Shown here in pieces: positions 32,771-41,133 of a stretch of 64,000 bases of DNA. How positions within the stretch are numbered: the stretch's first letter is position 1; each line of letters begins with the position of its first letter. Source of the stretch: Bulleidia sp. zg-1006 (GTDB taxonomy: Bacteria > Bacillota_I > Bacilli_A > Erysipelotrichales > Erysipelotrichaceae); assembly GCF_016812035.1 (NCBI RefSeq), contig NZ_CP069178.1:1302001-1366000 (forward strand). The letters are read 5' to 3'. The notes beneath the pieces are model-generated. The model was not told the DNA's origin. It saw nothing but the letters and a program-made list of their open reading frames with translations, and made no database searches. The translations under genes and the position numbers were made by a program.

Positions 32771-34480
32771 TTATTTGCCCTCAAGTTCTTTCGCTAACTT
32801 TTCAGCAACGGCTTTCCCTGACACAAAGCTAAAGGCATTAGAAACCCCTAAGGATTCATAATTACCAAATACCCCACCAACTAGGGAACCAATCGCATAC
32901 ACATTTGGAACAGCTTTTTTTCCATTCATGACATGAAATTCGCGATTGACCTTTAAACCCGATAAACTTTGAATGCGGTATGGCTCCAGACAAATACAAT
33001 ACAACTGTCCCGTTAGTTTAATTCCCTTTGGTAAGGCAATATTCGCTTTTTTCGCTACAAGGGATACACTATCCCCACTACTAATGACTAAACTATCCTT
33101 CTCTTTCATTTCTTTCACATACTGTTCCGATAAAGAATGCGTTTTAATGATTTCATCTCGTAATTTATCGTATCCTGATTTTGTTAACCATAAATAACCA
33201 ATTTTATAATCTAGCTTTTTAATCCATGGTAATAAACCATTTTTTTCATAACTCTCTGGTGACAATAGATTTCCTTTACTATCGCTTAGCGCAAATTCAT
33301 CTTTTTTCAATTCCCTAAGAACCTCTTCCACCGATACTGCTTGTTTCAGATTACTTGCGCCTGCTTGTAACATACTGGATGGTAAAGAAACAACAACTTC
33401 GTATTTCTCTTGCTTGGCTAATAAGAAACCATCTCCTTGGTTTTGGCTTGGTCCACCATACACTCGTGTCGCATCCACCGGCGTTAAACCATCTGTGTTA
33501 CGTAATTGACTGCCCATTGCTAAGACAACCGCCTTTGCTTTGATGTCAATCAATTTACCATTAGCCTTTTTAATCCGCACACCTATTACTTTATGACCTT
33601 CTTTTAAGTAGTCAACCAAAGCCGCATCGGTGTACACATCCGCTCTTGATACACCAATTTCACGACGTAAAAGCGATAATAATTCTTTCTTTTTCTTTTC
33701 ATATTTAACACTACTTAAGCGTCTATCCTTATCATCGGCTATATATTTTTCTTCAAAAGTCATTCCTAAATCTTCACTTTGCCAATCCAGTGTTTCTTGT
33801 AAAAGACTTTGGAAGTCTTGAATCATTTCTAAATTGCCTTTGCCTAATTTTTGTAACTTGGAAGCCAATTCCGCATTCGATAATTTCTTTTCTTGTTGAT
33901 CTAAATGAGTTCCTGAAACATATTGATAAGCATTTGAGGCATACGCCATAGAACCACCCACCTCTTTCGCTTTCTCAACCAAGACAGCCGGAATACCCAA
34001 TTGACGAAGACGAAGCGTCGCCGCTATACCGGAAACACCAGCTCCCACAACAACAACTTTCGTTTCTTTTTGTTCTGGTTTTGGGACATTCTTGCTTTTA
34101 CGGTCTACCATCCATTCTTTTTCTGATCCGCCAGCTTGAAGAATAGCTTGCTTCACACCCTCTTGAATTGCCTTTGAAGTATTCGTTGCTCCTGTGGATA
34201 AATCAACATTCAAAGATTGACTTTCAATCATTCTCTTTGGAATTTTATCAAAAGCTTCATTGGTTAACACATCGGTTTCCGAATGAGAAATCACTTTAAT
34301 TTTCTTTAAATTTTGTTTCTCAAAAAGAACTTCTAATTCAATATCACCTCGATACCCTGCTACTTTTACCGCATACGTACCATCTTTGATTCCCGTTCTT
34401 TTGACTGTAACACCTTGACAAGCACTTAAACTCATCGCTAGCCCTAATACAATGGGCATATACCATTTCTTTAATTTCAT
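32771..34480 (-). CDS. FMN- and FAD-binding reductase lipoprotein (fumarate/urocanate reductase-like)
   Basis: The 569-residue protein starts with a lipoprotein signal (MKLKKWYMPIVLGLAMSLSA then Cys). An FMN_bind domain follows (to about residue 115) with the flavinylation motif DLSTGATNTS, and then a FAD-binding flavocytochrome-c type domain with VVVVGAGVSGIAATLRLRQ and EVGGSMAYASNAYQY. The C-terminal GSLVGGVFGNYESLG closes the FAD site. Such enzymes reduce fumarate-like acceptors outside the membrane with electrons passed through covalent FMN. The start at 34480 is chosen because TGTTATAAT ends six bases before it, with no ribosome-binding site. The acceptor is unknown. Confidence 0.85.
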   Translation of the reverse strand: MKLKKWYMPIVLGLAMSLSACQGVTVKRTGIKDGTYAVKVAGYRGDIELEVLFEKQNLKKIKVISHSETDVLTNEAFDKIPKRMIESQSLNVDLSTGATNTSKAIQEGVKQAILQAGGSEKEWMVDRKSKNVPKPEQKETKVVVVGAGVSGIAATLRLRQLGIPAVLVEKAKEVGGSMAYASNAYQYVSGTHLDQQEKKLSNAELASKLQKLGKGNLEMIQDFQSLLQETLDWQSEDLGMTFEEKYIADDKDRRLSSVKYEKKKKELLSLLRREIGVSRADVYTDAALVDYLKEGHKVIGVRIKKANGKLIDIKAKAVVLAMGSQLRNTDGLTPVDATRVYGGPSQNQGDGFLLAKQEKYEVVVSLPSSMLQAGASNLKQAVSVEEVLRELKKDEFALSDSKGNLLSPESYEKNGLLPWIKKLDYKIGYLWLTKSGYDKLRDEIIKTHSLSEQYVKEMKEKDSLVISSGDSVSLVAKKANIALPKGIKLTGQLYCICLEPYRIQSLSGLKVNREFHVMNGKKAVPNVYAIGSLVGGVFGNYESLGVSNAFSFVSGKAVAEKLAKELEGK

Positions 34481-34507
34481 AGTTGTATTATAACAGGTAT
34501 TTTCCAT

Positions 34508-34535
34508 ACAAAAAAAGTAGGATAGCTCCTACTTC
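34508..34535 (-). terminator. Terminator of the amidase-like gene
   Basis: Minus strand AAGTAGGA-GCTA-TCCTACTT followed by TTTTT; the stop codon of the gene sits in the stem. The promoter of the FAD-reductase gene starts within 20 bases. Confidence 0.85.
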
Positions 34536-35293
34536 TTAATCACTTGTTGAATAGCGCTTAGATAAAGCTTCGCTATTTCTTCATAACCTTTATCCGAATG
34601 CCATGTCTTCACATCTTTTTGATTGGTGATAAAAAACTGTTCCGCAACAATGATTTTCTTATCCGAATCATTCATAATAGCCCATGTTTCTAACTTTTCT
34701 TTCTTACCACCTAAGTCTACATAGTTAGCCACTTGGGTATTCTTTTCTGCTTGTTTATAGAAAAGATAACCTGCCCAAACACCTTTATGACCACGACTGA
34801 AAGAATTCTTTAAAGCGAAAGCGATGCTATCCGTTTCACTTTGTTTTGGATTCGCATAAAAACGAACACCGGCTGTCTCCGGCTTATCACTATGCCCTGC
34901 TCGAATACTTAAAACCAAGGCTGGCTGACTATTCTTAATAAGCTTCAGTTTTTCTTCCAAAGTAACAAAAGTTCCGGCTGGATGTGTGCGCTTCACCCGA
35001 TAGCCATTTACCAGCAATTTCTTTTCCAAAGCAGTAACGGTTTTCTCAGCCACATCCGCTTCGTTAACAATGCCTTCATAACCCTTTTGTTCGCCACCAT
35101 AGGTCGCATCTAAGATAACCAAAGGTTTCTTTAATTCATTTCTTGCTTGTCTCTTTATAACAATGAAACCAATCACGGAACCAAGTGTTAAAAAGACTAA
35201 TAAAGAAGAAAGAATAATAACCATTGGATCCTTCCAATGAATGGATTTGAAATAATCTTGAACTATTTTTAAATATTTCTTTATTCGATCCAT
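34529..35293 (-). CDS. Membrane-anchored Amidase_3-fold protein with altered zinc site
   Basis: The 254-residue protein has one N-terminal membrane anchor (about 25-47) and an N-acetylmuramoyl-L-alanine amidase-like fold (CwlD/AmiC type): VILDATYGGEQKGYEG aligns with the usual DPGHGG loop, ALVLSIRAGHSDKP with the SIHAD loop and IIVAEQFFITN with the C-terminal glutamate. The first zinc-binding His is replaced by Tyr in ATYGG and the second loop is shifted, so catalysis is doubtful. It may be a regulatory or wall-binding homologue. The start ATG 35293 follows AAAAGGAGAATAAAAT and overlaps the upstream HAD gene by 13 bases. Confidence 0.7.
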   Translation of the reverse strand: MDRIKKYLKIVQDYFKSIHWKDPMVIILSSLLVFLTLGSVIGFIVIKRQARNELKKPLVILDATYGGEQKGYEGIVNEADVAEKTVTALEKKLLVNGYRVKRTHPAGTFVTLEEKLKLIKNSQPALVLSIRAGHSDKPETAGVRFYANPKQSETDSIAFALKNSFSRGHKGVWAGYLFYKQAEKNTQVANYVDLGGKKEKLETWAIMNDSDKKIIVAEQFFITNQKDVKTWHSDKGYEEIAKLYLSAIQQVIKK

Positions 35294-36120
35294 ATTTTAT
35301 TCTCCTTTTCTTTTAAGTTTATCTTTTCACGAATTTCTTTTAAATTCTGCTTCACATACTTATCCAAAGGACTATTTTCTTCATAATTGGCCGGTACTGC
35401 CACATTCGCTCTTCCTTCCTTTAGAAGTGTTTCACTTACTTTTAATGATTCCTTTTGGCTAGGATGATAAACCACAATCGACTTCCCTTTATACTCTTTA
35501 ACCAAACGCATACAAGGCACATCCGTAAAACCATCGCCAATATACATCATACGTGAAATAGGAATTGGTCTTTCTTCAAGCGGTACATAGCTATTCACAT
35601 TCGCGACAGTATCCGATAAGATTTGTTTATTAATACGGAACACATATTGCGTTTTAGTCGTGTAATTGATTACCTGACCGGGCCAATACGCTTCTTTTTT
35701 TTCATCATAGAAATACGATGAAGCATAGATTTTCGTAATGTACTTAGCGATATCCAAGGCTTCTAATATCTCTTTTAAACCCGAAGAAATAATATAGTGT
35801 TCCACTTCTAAATCAAGCGTTTTGCCAAAATCACTTATTCTTGAAAACCAAGTTTCCACTCCATCACATAGAACAATATTTTTGGCGTATTGTTGCAACT
35901 TTTTTCTGGTTAATGGCATCCCTTTCTTCGCAAAGCCTTCCTTTAATAGAAGAAGATACGCCGCTACATAGTCCATATCCTTTTCTAAAGCCAACTGAAT
36001 CATTTCTTGCCAGAATACAGAACTATCCTTGTATCCCAAATCCGCTAAAACATCGAATTCAAACATATTTTTACGACTTAATGTTTCATCAAAGTCATAG
36101 ATTAACGCTGCTTTTTTCAT
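35281..36120 (-). CDS. HAD-superfamily phosphatase
   Basis: The 279-residue protein begins MKKAALIYDFDETLS, in which Asp-x-Asp is the HAD nucleophile and acid; motif II is IISSGLKEIL and motif III-IV is MMYIGDGFTDVPCM. The long cap between residues 20 and 100 and the layout resemble phosphoserine-phosphatase-like HADs; the substrate is unknown. ATG 36120 has TATAAT exactly six bases upstream and no ribosome-binding site, so the message is probably leaderless. The amidase-fold gene follows in the same operon with overlap. Confidence 0.85.
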   Translation of the reverse strand: MKKAALIYDFDETLSRKNMFEFDVLADLGYKDSSVFWQEMIQLALEKDMDYVAAYLLLLKEGFAKKGMPLTRKKLQQYAKNIVLCDGVETWFSRISDFGKTLDLEVEHYIISSGLKEILEALDIAKYITKIYASSYFYDEKKEAYWPGQVINYTTKTQYVFRINKQILSDTVANVNSYVPLEERPIPISRMMYIGDGFTDVPCMRLVKEYKGKSIVVYHPSQKESLKVSETLLKEGRANVAVPANYEENSPLDKYVKQNLKEIREKINLKEKENKIWIE

Positions 36121-36140
36121 GGCGTTATTATACCACAATC

Positions 36141-36166
36141 AAAAAAGCGACCTAAATCGCTTTTTT
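36141..36166. terminator. Terminator after pepV, near symmetric
   Basis: AAAAAAGCGA-CCTAAA-TCGCTTTTTT works on either strand; on the minus strand it ends pepV, and the HAD promoter starts directly behind it. Confidence 0.8.
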
Positions 36167-37526
36167 ATAATTCTAATAATTTTTCAATTCCACGAATATA
36201 GATTTCCGTTTGTAGTAGAAGTTCATCCACCGGGCAGAATTCATTCGCATCATGGATATGATAATCCGTACCGGGAAAAGCACAACCAAACGCAATGGTA
36301 TTTTTAATTTCCTTTGCGTAAGTACCGCCGCCAATCACAAATGGCTTCGCTTCATAATCACCCGTTACCTCTTGATAAGCTGAAACTAAGCTTTTAATTA
36401 GTGGCGCATCCGGTGGGAAATATAAAGGCTCCGCCATTGCATCAAAGACAACTTGACCACCTTCATCCTCCAAACGATCTGCCACCATTTTCAACATTTC
36501 CTTCACACTCTTTGTGACCGGGAAACGAGCATCAATTGAACCACGAATCACACCATCCTTCATAGTAATAACTCCGGTGTTCATCGTTAAAGAACCAAAT
36601 TCATCTTCACACTTCGCATTCATTCCCGAACCATCCGTTGATAAACCGAAATGTGAGCAATAGAACTCCACAAATGAATCTTGATAGCCGGCTTCCTTCA
36701 AACCCACCAAGGCATAGCTAATCGCATTCACACCCAAATGTGGTAAAGAAGCGTGAGCTGCAACTCCTTCAACCACTAATGTACAAGCTTTATCATCACA
36801 TTCCAAGGAAAAATTAATATTGTGGTCATTGAAGAAATCCTCCAGCACTTTCTTAGAGAAAGTATTCTTTTCCACCTTCACCATACATTGACGAGCTACC
36901 ACATTTTCAGCACTACCACCAACAATATCCAAAATATGACTATCCTTAGAAGAATAGTAGCCTCTCATCAACCCCTTTTCACCATGAATGGCCGGAAAAT
37001 CACCATCTGGTGTAAAGCCATAATCCACAGAACCTAATTTTTCTACATAGTGCTCCAAACATTTCGAACCATTTTCTTCATTGGTTCCTAAAATTAAACG
37101 AATTCGCTTGTTCAAAGGAATACCACTTTCTTGAATGATTTTCAAGGCGATCATAGAGGCAACTGCCGCCCCTTTATCATCACTCACACCACGACCATAG
37201 ACAATTCCATCTTTTTCAACCATTTCAAATGGATCACTATTCCAGCCATCTTCTTTATGGGCCGGCACAACATCCAAATGAGCAATGACACCAATAATTT
37301 CATCGCCTTGACCAATCTCACCATAACCAATGTAGTTATCCACATTCCTTACCGCAAAACCGTCAGCCTCCATCATTTTTAATGCCGTCTCCAATGCTTT
37401 TTTAGGACCTGATCCAAAAGGAGCGTCAACACTCGCTTCCCCCATTTCTGAGTTAATGGAAACCAAAGTAGCCAATCGCTTCAATAATTCTTGTCGATTT
37501 GCTTGTACCTTTTCTTTTACTGTCAT
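36165..37526 (-). CDS. pepV: Dipeptidase PepV (Sapep, M20 family)
   Basis: The 453-residue protein has the M20 metallopeptidase metal ligands in GVIAHLDVVPAHKEDGW (His-x-Asp), YGRGVSDDKGAAVASM (bridging Asp), LILGTNEENGSKC (catalytic Glu-Glu) and the late His in FPGTDYHIHDANE. The size and the lid-like insert (about 180-310) match PepV/Sapep. It cleaves dipeptides with unblocked N-termini in the cytosol. ATG 37526 follows AAGGAGAGAAGT. The neighbours xth and pepP read in the same direction. Confidence 0.93.
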   Translation of the reverse strand: MTVKEKVQANRQELLKRLATLVSINSEMGEASVDAPFGSGPKKALETALKMMEADGFAVRNVDNYIGYGEIGQGDEIIGVIAHLDVVPAHKEDGWNSDPFEMVEKDGIVYGRGVSDDKGAAVASMIALKIIQESGIPLNKRIRLILGTNEENGSKCLEHYVEKLGSVDYGFTPDGDFPAIHGEKGLMRGYYSSKDSHILDIVGGSAENVVARQCMVKVEKNTFSKKVLEDFFNDHNINFSLECDDKACTLVVEGVAAHASLPHLGVNAISYALVGLKEAGYQDSFVEFYCSHFGLSTDGSGMNAKCEDEFGSLTMNTGVITMKDGVIRGSIDARFPVTKSVKEMLKMVADRLEDEGGQVVFDAMAEPLYFPPDAPLIKSLVSAYQEVTGDYEAKPFVIGGGTYAKEIKNTIAFGCAFPGTDYHIHDANEFCPVDELLLQTEIYIRGIEKLLEL

Positions 37527-37536
37527 ACTTCTCTCC

Positions 37537-38292
37537 TTATAAGTCCAGCTCTAAGCCAACAGGACAATGATCTGACCCCATCACTTGATCATAAATTAAA
37601 GAATCCTTGACTTTTTCCTTCGCATCCTTTGACACGATAAAGTAATCAATTCTCCAGCCGACATTTCTTTCTCTAGCCGCCGCTCGATAAGACCACCATG
37701 AATACTTCACTTCTTCCGGGTATAAATAGCGGAATGAATCCACATAACCCGAAGCCAATAATTCACTCATCTTTCCCCGCTCTTCATCAGAAAAACCAGG
37801 ATTTTTATGATTGGATTGGGGATTTTTTAAATCGATTTCTTCATGTGCCACATTCAAGTCACCAGTATAAACCACGGCTTTCTTTTCATTTAATTGCTTC
37901 AAATGTGCCCTTAGAGCATCTTCCCATTCCAAGCGGAAATCCAAACGCACTAGACCTTCCTTTGAATTCGGCACATAAGCTGTGACAAAATAATAGTCCG
38001 GATATTCTAGTGTAATAACTCGTCCCTCTTTAGAAGAATCACCATCAATATCGTATTGCACCGAAAGTGGCTCTTCCTTACAATACACCATCGTTCCTGA
38101 ATAACCTTTTCTTTCCGCTGAATTCATGTAACGATAATAGCCCTCAAATTCCATATCCGAGGTAATTTGATCGGCTTGCATCTTCGTTTCTTGAAGCGCA
38201 AATATATCCGCATCCACTGCTTCAAAAAACTCATGGAAGCCTTTTTTCATGACCGCTCTAAGCCCATTCACATTCCATGAAATAAACTTCAT
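37537..38292 (-). CDS. xth: Exodeoxyribonuclease III
   Basis: The 251-residue protein has the complete exonuclease-endonuclease-phosphatase fold: MKFISWNVNGLRA, LQETKMQ (catalytic Glu), YTGDLNVAHEEIDL (Asp-x-Asn), and GSDHCPVGLEL with the C-terminal Asp-His. It is an AP endonuclease and 3'-5' exonuclease in base excision repair. Its ATG overlaps the pepP stop (ATGA), and pepV follows 10 bases on, so the three are co-transcribed. Confidence 0.96.
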   Translation of the reverse strand: MKFISWNVNGLRAVMKKGFHEFFEAVDADIFALQETKMQADQITSDMEFEGYYRYMNSAERKGYSGTMVYCKEEPLSVQYDIDGDSSKEGRVITLEYPDYYFVTAYVPNSKEGLVRLDFRLEWEDALRAHLKQLNEKKAVVYTGDLNVAHEEIDLKNPQSNHKNPGFSDEERGKMSELLASGYVDSFRYLYPEEVKYSWWSYRAAARERNVGWRIDYFIVSKDAKEKVKDSLIYDQVMGSDHCPVGLELDL

Positions 38293-40085
38293 GAACGAAC
38301 AAGCTCCTTGGTTACTTCCTCTAAGTACGCTAATTCTTCTCCTTTAAGATAAGGACTTAAAATTGCACGCACTTGCGCATGATAAGCATTTAACTGTATC
38401 AATTCTTCATCCGTTAATAAAGAAACTTCAATTGCTTCGACTTCATAAGGCACATAGGTTAATGTTTCAAAATGCATGAATTGACCATAGAAATTCTTGT
38501 TGCCATTCACGACTAATAATTCATTTTCAATACGAATACCCAATTCATGTGGTAAGTAAACACCCGGTTCATCCGTTACAATCATCCCCGCTTCAAAAGG
38601 GACTGGTGGACGTAGACTAGAGAAACCCCAACCAATACGATGCGGACCTTCATGTACCGCCAGAACATGACCCACACCATGCCCTGTTCCACATTGGTAA
38701 TCAATATCTTCCTTCCATAAAGGCTGACGGGCTAAAATATCAACATTATTCCCTGTCGTACCTTTTAAGAAATGAGCCGCCATTAAATCTAAATGACCTT
38801 TTAGAACTAAGGTATAGTACTTCTTTTCTTCCTTTGTTAAAGGACCAACGGCAATCGTACGGGTGATATCCGTTGTGCCATCTTTATAAGTGCCACCTGA
38901 ATCCACTAGTAAGAAGCCCTTTGGTTCCAACTTAGCGTGATTTTCTTCTGTTGCTGAATAGTGCATCATAGCTCCATTAGCTTGATAAGCAGAAATAGTT
39001 GTGAAGGATGGTTCAATGTAGTCTTGACCTTCACCGCGTAAATCGTATAACTTATTTTGTGCACTAACTTCCGTTACTTCATTTTTCTTCACTTCATTCT
39101 TTAACCAATGAATAAACTTAAATACCGCTACCCCATCCTTGACATGAGCATTCTTGGTGCATTCGATTTCAACTTCATTTTTAATCGCTCGACGATACGC
39201 AATTGGTGATTCTTGATCAAGAATTGTATTACCCTGTAAAGCAGTATATAACTTAGAATTCAATGTATCTAAATTTGCTAAAACAACCTTATTTTGCAGC
39301 TTTAATAAATCCGTTTCAATTTCATCGTAATCCTTAATGGTTACCCCACTATTTTCTAAGTGTGCTCGAACCTCTACGTTCACTTTCTTTTCATTGACAT
39401 AGTAATTCACTTCATTTTCTGTCATTAACACAAAAGCATAGGTCACCGGAGTGTTTTCAATATCATTACCACGAATGTTCAATAACCAACATGGATCTTC
39501 TAAAGCCGCTAAGAATAAAACATCGGCACCCGCTTCTAGCATGGACTTTCTAGCTTGGATAATTTTATCCTTGGCACCAACACCGGTGTACTTCGTATCT
39601 AATACAAATAAAGATTCTTCCGGCATTTTTGGACGTTCATTCCAAATTTGTCCAACCAAATCCACATCATTCACGATAGAGGCTTGTTTCTGTTCGAGTT
39701 TCTTTTGTAAGAAATTCTTGGTTCGAGCACTAACAACCGAACCATCAAAGCCTAACTTACCATGAACCGGTGTTTGATCCACTAAGAAATCCAATGGGTT
39801 TGGGATACCCTCTTGACGCAAACGCATCAATTCCACTTGGCTGCCAGCCAATTCATTTTCTGCTTGGGTGAAATAACGACCATCGGTCCATAAACCGGCA
39901 AAATCTTTTGTTACAATCACACAACCTGATTCACCACTAAAGCCGGACATATAGGACTTAGCTTTGAAATAATCAGCCGTGTATTCTTCGGATAAATGAT
40001 CATCTTCATTCGGCACATAATAAACATCCAAACAATTCTCCGCCATCAGCTGACGAAGTGCTTCTATTCTTTCATTTACTGTCAT
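38289..40085 (-). CDS. pepP: Xaa-Pro aminopeptidase (M24B)
   Basis: This 598-residue protein has the three-domain layout of large aminopeptidase P: two N-terminal creatinase-like domains (to about 310) and the C-terminal pita-bread metallopeptidase with LLVDSGGTYKDGTTDITR (two metal Asp), GTGHGVGHVLAVHEGP (metal His) and DEPGVYLPHELGIRIENE (metal Glu). It removes N-terminal residues linked to proline. ATG 40085 follows AAGAGGTAATTTT. It is the first gene of pepP-xth-pepV. Confidence 0.95.
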   Translation of the reverse strand: MTVNERIEALRQLMAENCLDVYYVPNEDDHLSEEYTADYFKAKSYMSGFSGESGCVIVTKDFAGLWTDGRYFTQAENELAGSQVELMRLRQEGIPNPLDFLVDQTPVHGKLGFDGSVVSARTKNFLQKKLEQKQASIVNDVDLVGQIWNERPKMPEESLFVLDTKYTGVGAKDKIIQARKSMLEAGADVLFLAALEDPCWLLNIRGNDIENTPVTYAFVLMTENEVNYYVNEKKVNVEVRAHLENSGVTIKDYDEIETDLLKLQNKVVLANLDTLNSKLYTALQGNTILDQESPIAYRRAIKNEVEIECTKNAHVKDGVAVFKFIHWLKNEVKKNEVTEVSAQNKLYDLRGEGQDYIEPSFTTISAYQANGAMMHYSATEENHAKLEPKGFLLVDSGGTYKDGTTDITRTIAVGPLTKEEKKYYTLVLKGHLDLMAAHFLKGTTGNNVDILARQPLWKEDIDYQCGTGHGVGHVLAVHEGPHRIGWGFSSLRPPVPFEAGMIVTDEPGVYLPHELGIRIENELLVVNGNKNFYGQFMHFETLTYVPYEVEAIEVSLLTDEELIQLNAYHAQVRAILSPYLKGEELAYLEEVTKELVRS

Positions 40086-40158
40086 AAAATTACCTCTTTA
40101 ATATATGTCATTAATTATATCCCTTTTCCTAAAGGTAAGCGAATAAACGCCTTCTTTT

Positions 40159-40722
40159 TCAGTCTTTTCCGTAATATTCTTCTTCTAAAATACCCATTGT
40201 AATCACATCGTAGTATTGACCATGATGGTAGGAAGCCGCTCGTCGAACTCCTTCCTTTACAAAACCAACTTTTTCATACACATGGATAGCACTTGCATTG
40301 TAAGAAAATACATTGACTTCTGCTTTATGGGCATTTAATTCTTCAAAGACGATTTTAATACCTTTTTTCATTGCTTCCGAACCATAACCTAAACCTTGGA
40401 ATTCAGGACCGATAAAGATACCTAAAGTCGCGATTCTTTCTGGTAGTAATAAACCGAAACAGGATAAATGACCAACCACTTCTCCTTGTAAATTCTCAAT
40501 GGTTAAACCAAAACCATCTTTTTTCTCATTACCTGACCATGCGGTAAATAACTTTTTATTTTCTTCTTCATAAGTTGGAAATAGACGGGAGCGGTTTCCT
40601 AATAATAGTGAATCCTCATTCCACCATTTCGCAAAGATTTCTTTATCGCTTTCAATGGTTCCTCGCAAGCGTATTTGATTACCTTCTAATAATTGTTTCC
40701 GATATTGAATTAATTCTTTCAT
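40159..40722 (-). CDS. GNAT family acetyltransferase (RimJ/RimL-like)
   Basis: The 187-residue protein carries an Acetyltransf_3 domain; IFIGPEFQGLGYGSEAM is the acetyl-CoA binding loop (Q/R-x-x-G-x-G/A) and ALNAHKAEVNVFSYNASAIHVYEKVGF the typical beta-5/alpha-4 region (the two halves are continuous in the protein). It transfers acetyl from acetyl-CoA to an unknown amine or ribosomal N-terminus. ATG 40722 follows GCGAGGATTAAAGT. Its promoter must lie in the 30 bases before it, because a terminator for an upstream unit ends at 40,754. Confidence 0.88.
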   Translation of the reverse strand: MKELIQYRKQLLEGNQIRLRGTIESDKEIFAKWWNEDSLLLGNRSRLFPTYEEENKKLFTAWSGNEKKDGFGLTIENLQGEVVGHLSCFGLLLPERIATLGIFIGPEFQGLGYGSEAMKKGIKIVFEELNAHKAEVNVFSYNASAIHVYEKVGFVKEGVRRAASYHHGQYYDVITMGILEEEYYGKD

Positions 40723-40753
40723 ACTTTAATCCTCGCTAGATTAAGTATACCTT

Positions 40754-40995
40754 AAAAAAGAGTGTCTCATGGACACTCTTTCTTGCGAGTTACCTCGCTG
40801 TTGGAATCTTGTATTCCAAACCAATTTTTATGTAATATTCAATTTTTCACTTTTTAAACTGTACATGGGTATATACCCCCTTGCCTGTTTCCTCTAATTC
40901 TTTTAGCCAGGCAACTAAAAGAACGCTACCTTAATTCGAGAAGAATCTCCTTCATCTATTCTGCTCTCCTTTCTACCCAAGGGGACATCTTTTAC
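40754..40995 (-). ncRNA. Candidate structured small RNA, own promoter and terminator
   Basis: On the minus strand a promoter (TTGGAA, 16 bases, TATGAT; 41,029-41,002) is followed by about 240 bases and a strong terminator (GAGTGTC-loop-GACACTC and six Ts; ends about 40,754). Inside, a 9-bp hairpin TTCTTTTAG/CTAAAAGAA (40,923-40,898) has the loop TTGCCTGG, whose seven bases can pair with CAGGCAA at 40,887-40,881, forming a pseudoknot. Further hairpins are GGGTATATACCC, TTGGAAT/ATTCCAA and GCGAG/CTCGC. I do not recognise an Rfam class. A short peptide reading (ATG after AAAGGAG, then a frameshift to LLVAWLKELEETGKG) is an alternative explanation. Confidence 0.45.
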
Positions 40996-41001
40996 ACCTT
41001 C

Positions 41002-41029
41002 ATCATAGCAACTTTTTATACTTTTCCAA
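41002..41029 (-). promoter_or_regulatory. Promoter of the 40,754-40,995 unit
   Basis: Minus strand TTGGAA (41,029-41,024), 16-base spacer, TATGAT (41,007-41,002). It faces the nudC promoter at 41,056. Confidence 0.5.
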
Positions 41030-41055
41030 GTCTGTTTTTTAAAAATTATTTAGCG

Positions 41056-41098
41056 TATAATGATTCTATGGGCATCTAAAAAGTTTTAGATGGTTTTT
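41056..41098 (+). promoter_or_regulatory. nudC promoter with early attenuator-like hairpin
   Basis: The -10 box TATAAT is at 41,056-41,061. The transcript should start near 41,069 and at once form CATCTAAA-AAGT-TTTAGATG (41,073-41,092) followed by GTTTTTCTTTTG, a terminator-like structure 40 bases before the nudC start. It may attenuate nudC, or only protect the 5' end. Confidence 0.5.
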
Positions 41099-41133
41099 CT
41101 TTTGTTTTATTCCAAAAAAGAAAAGAGGCAACT

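Noticed and set aside
40890-40995. A second T-box leader (AATTAAGGTAGCG resembles the T-box core)
   Set aside because: The UGGN bulge sequence and a following terminator in the right place are missing; the terminator lies 150 bases on.
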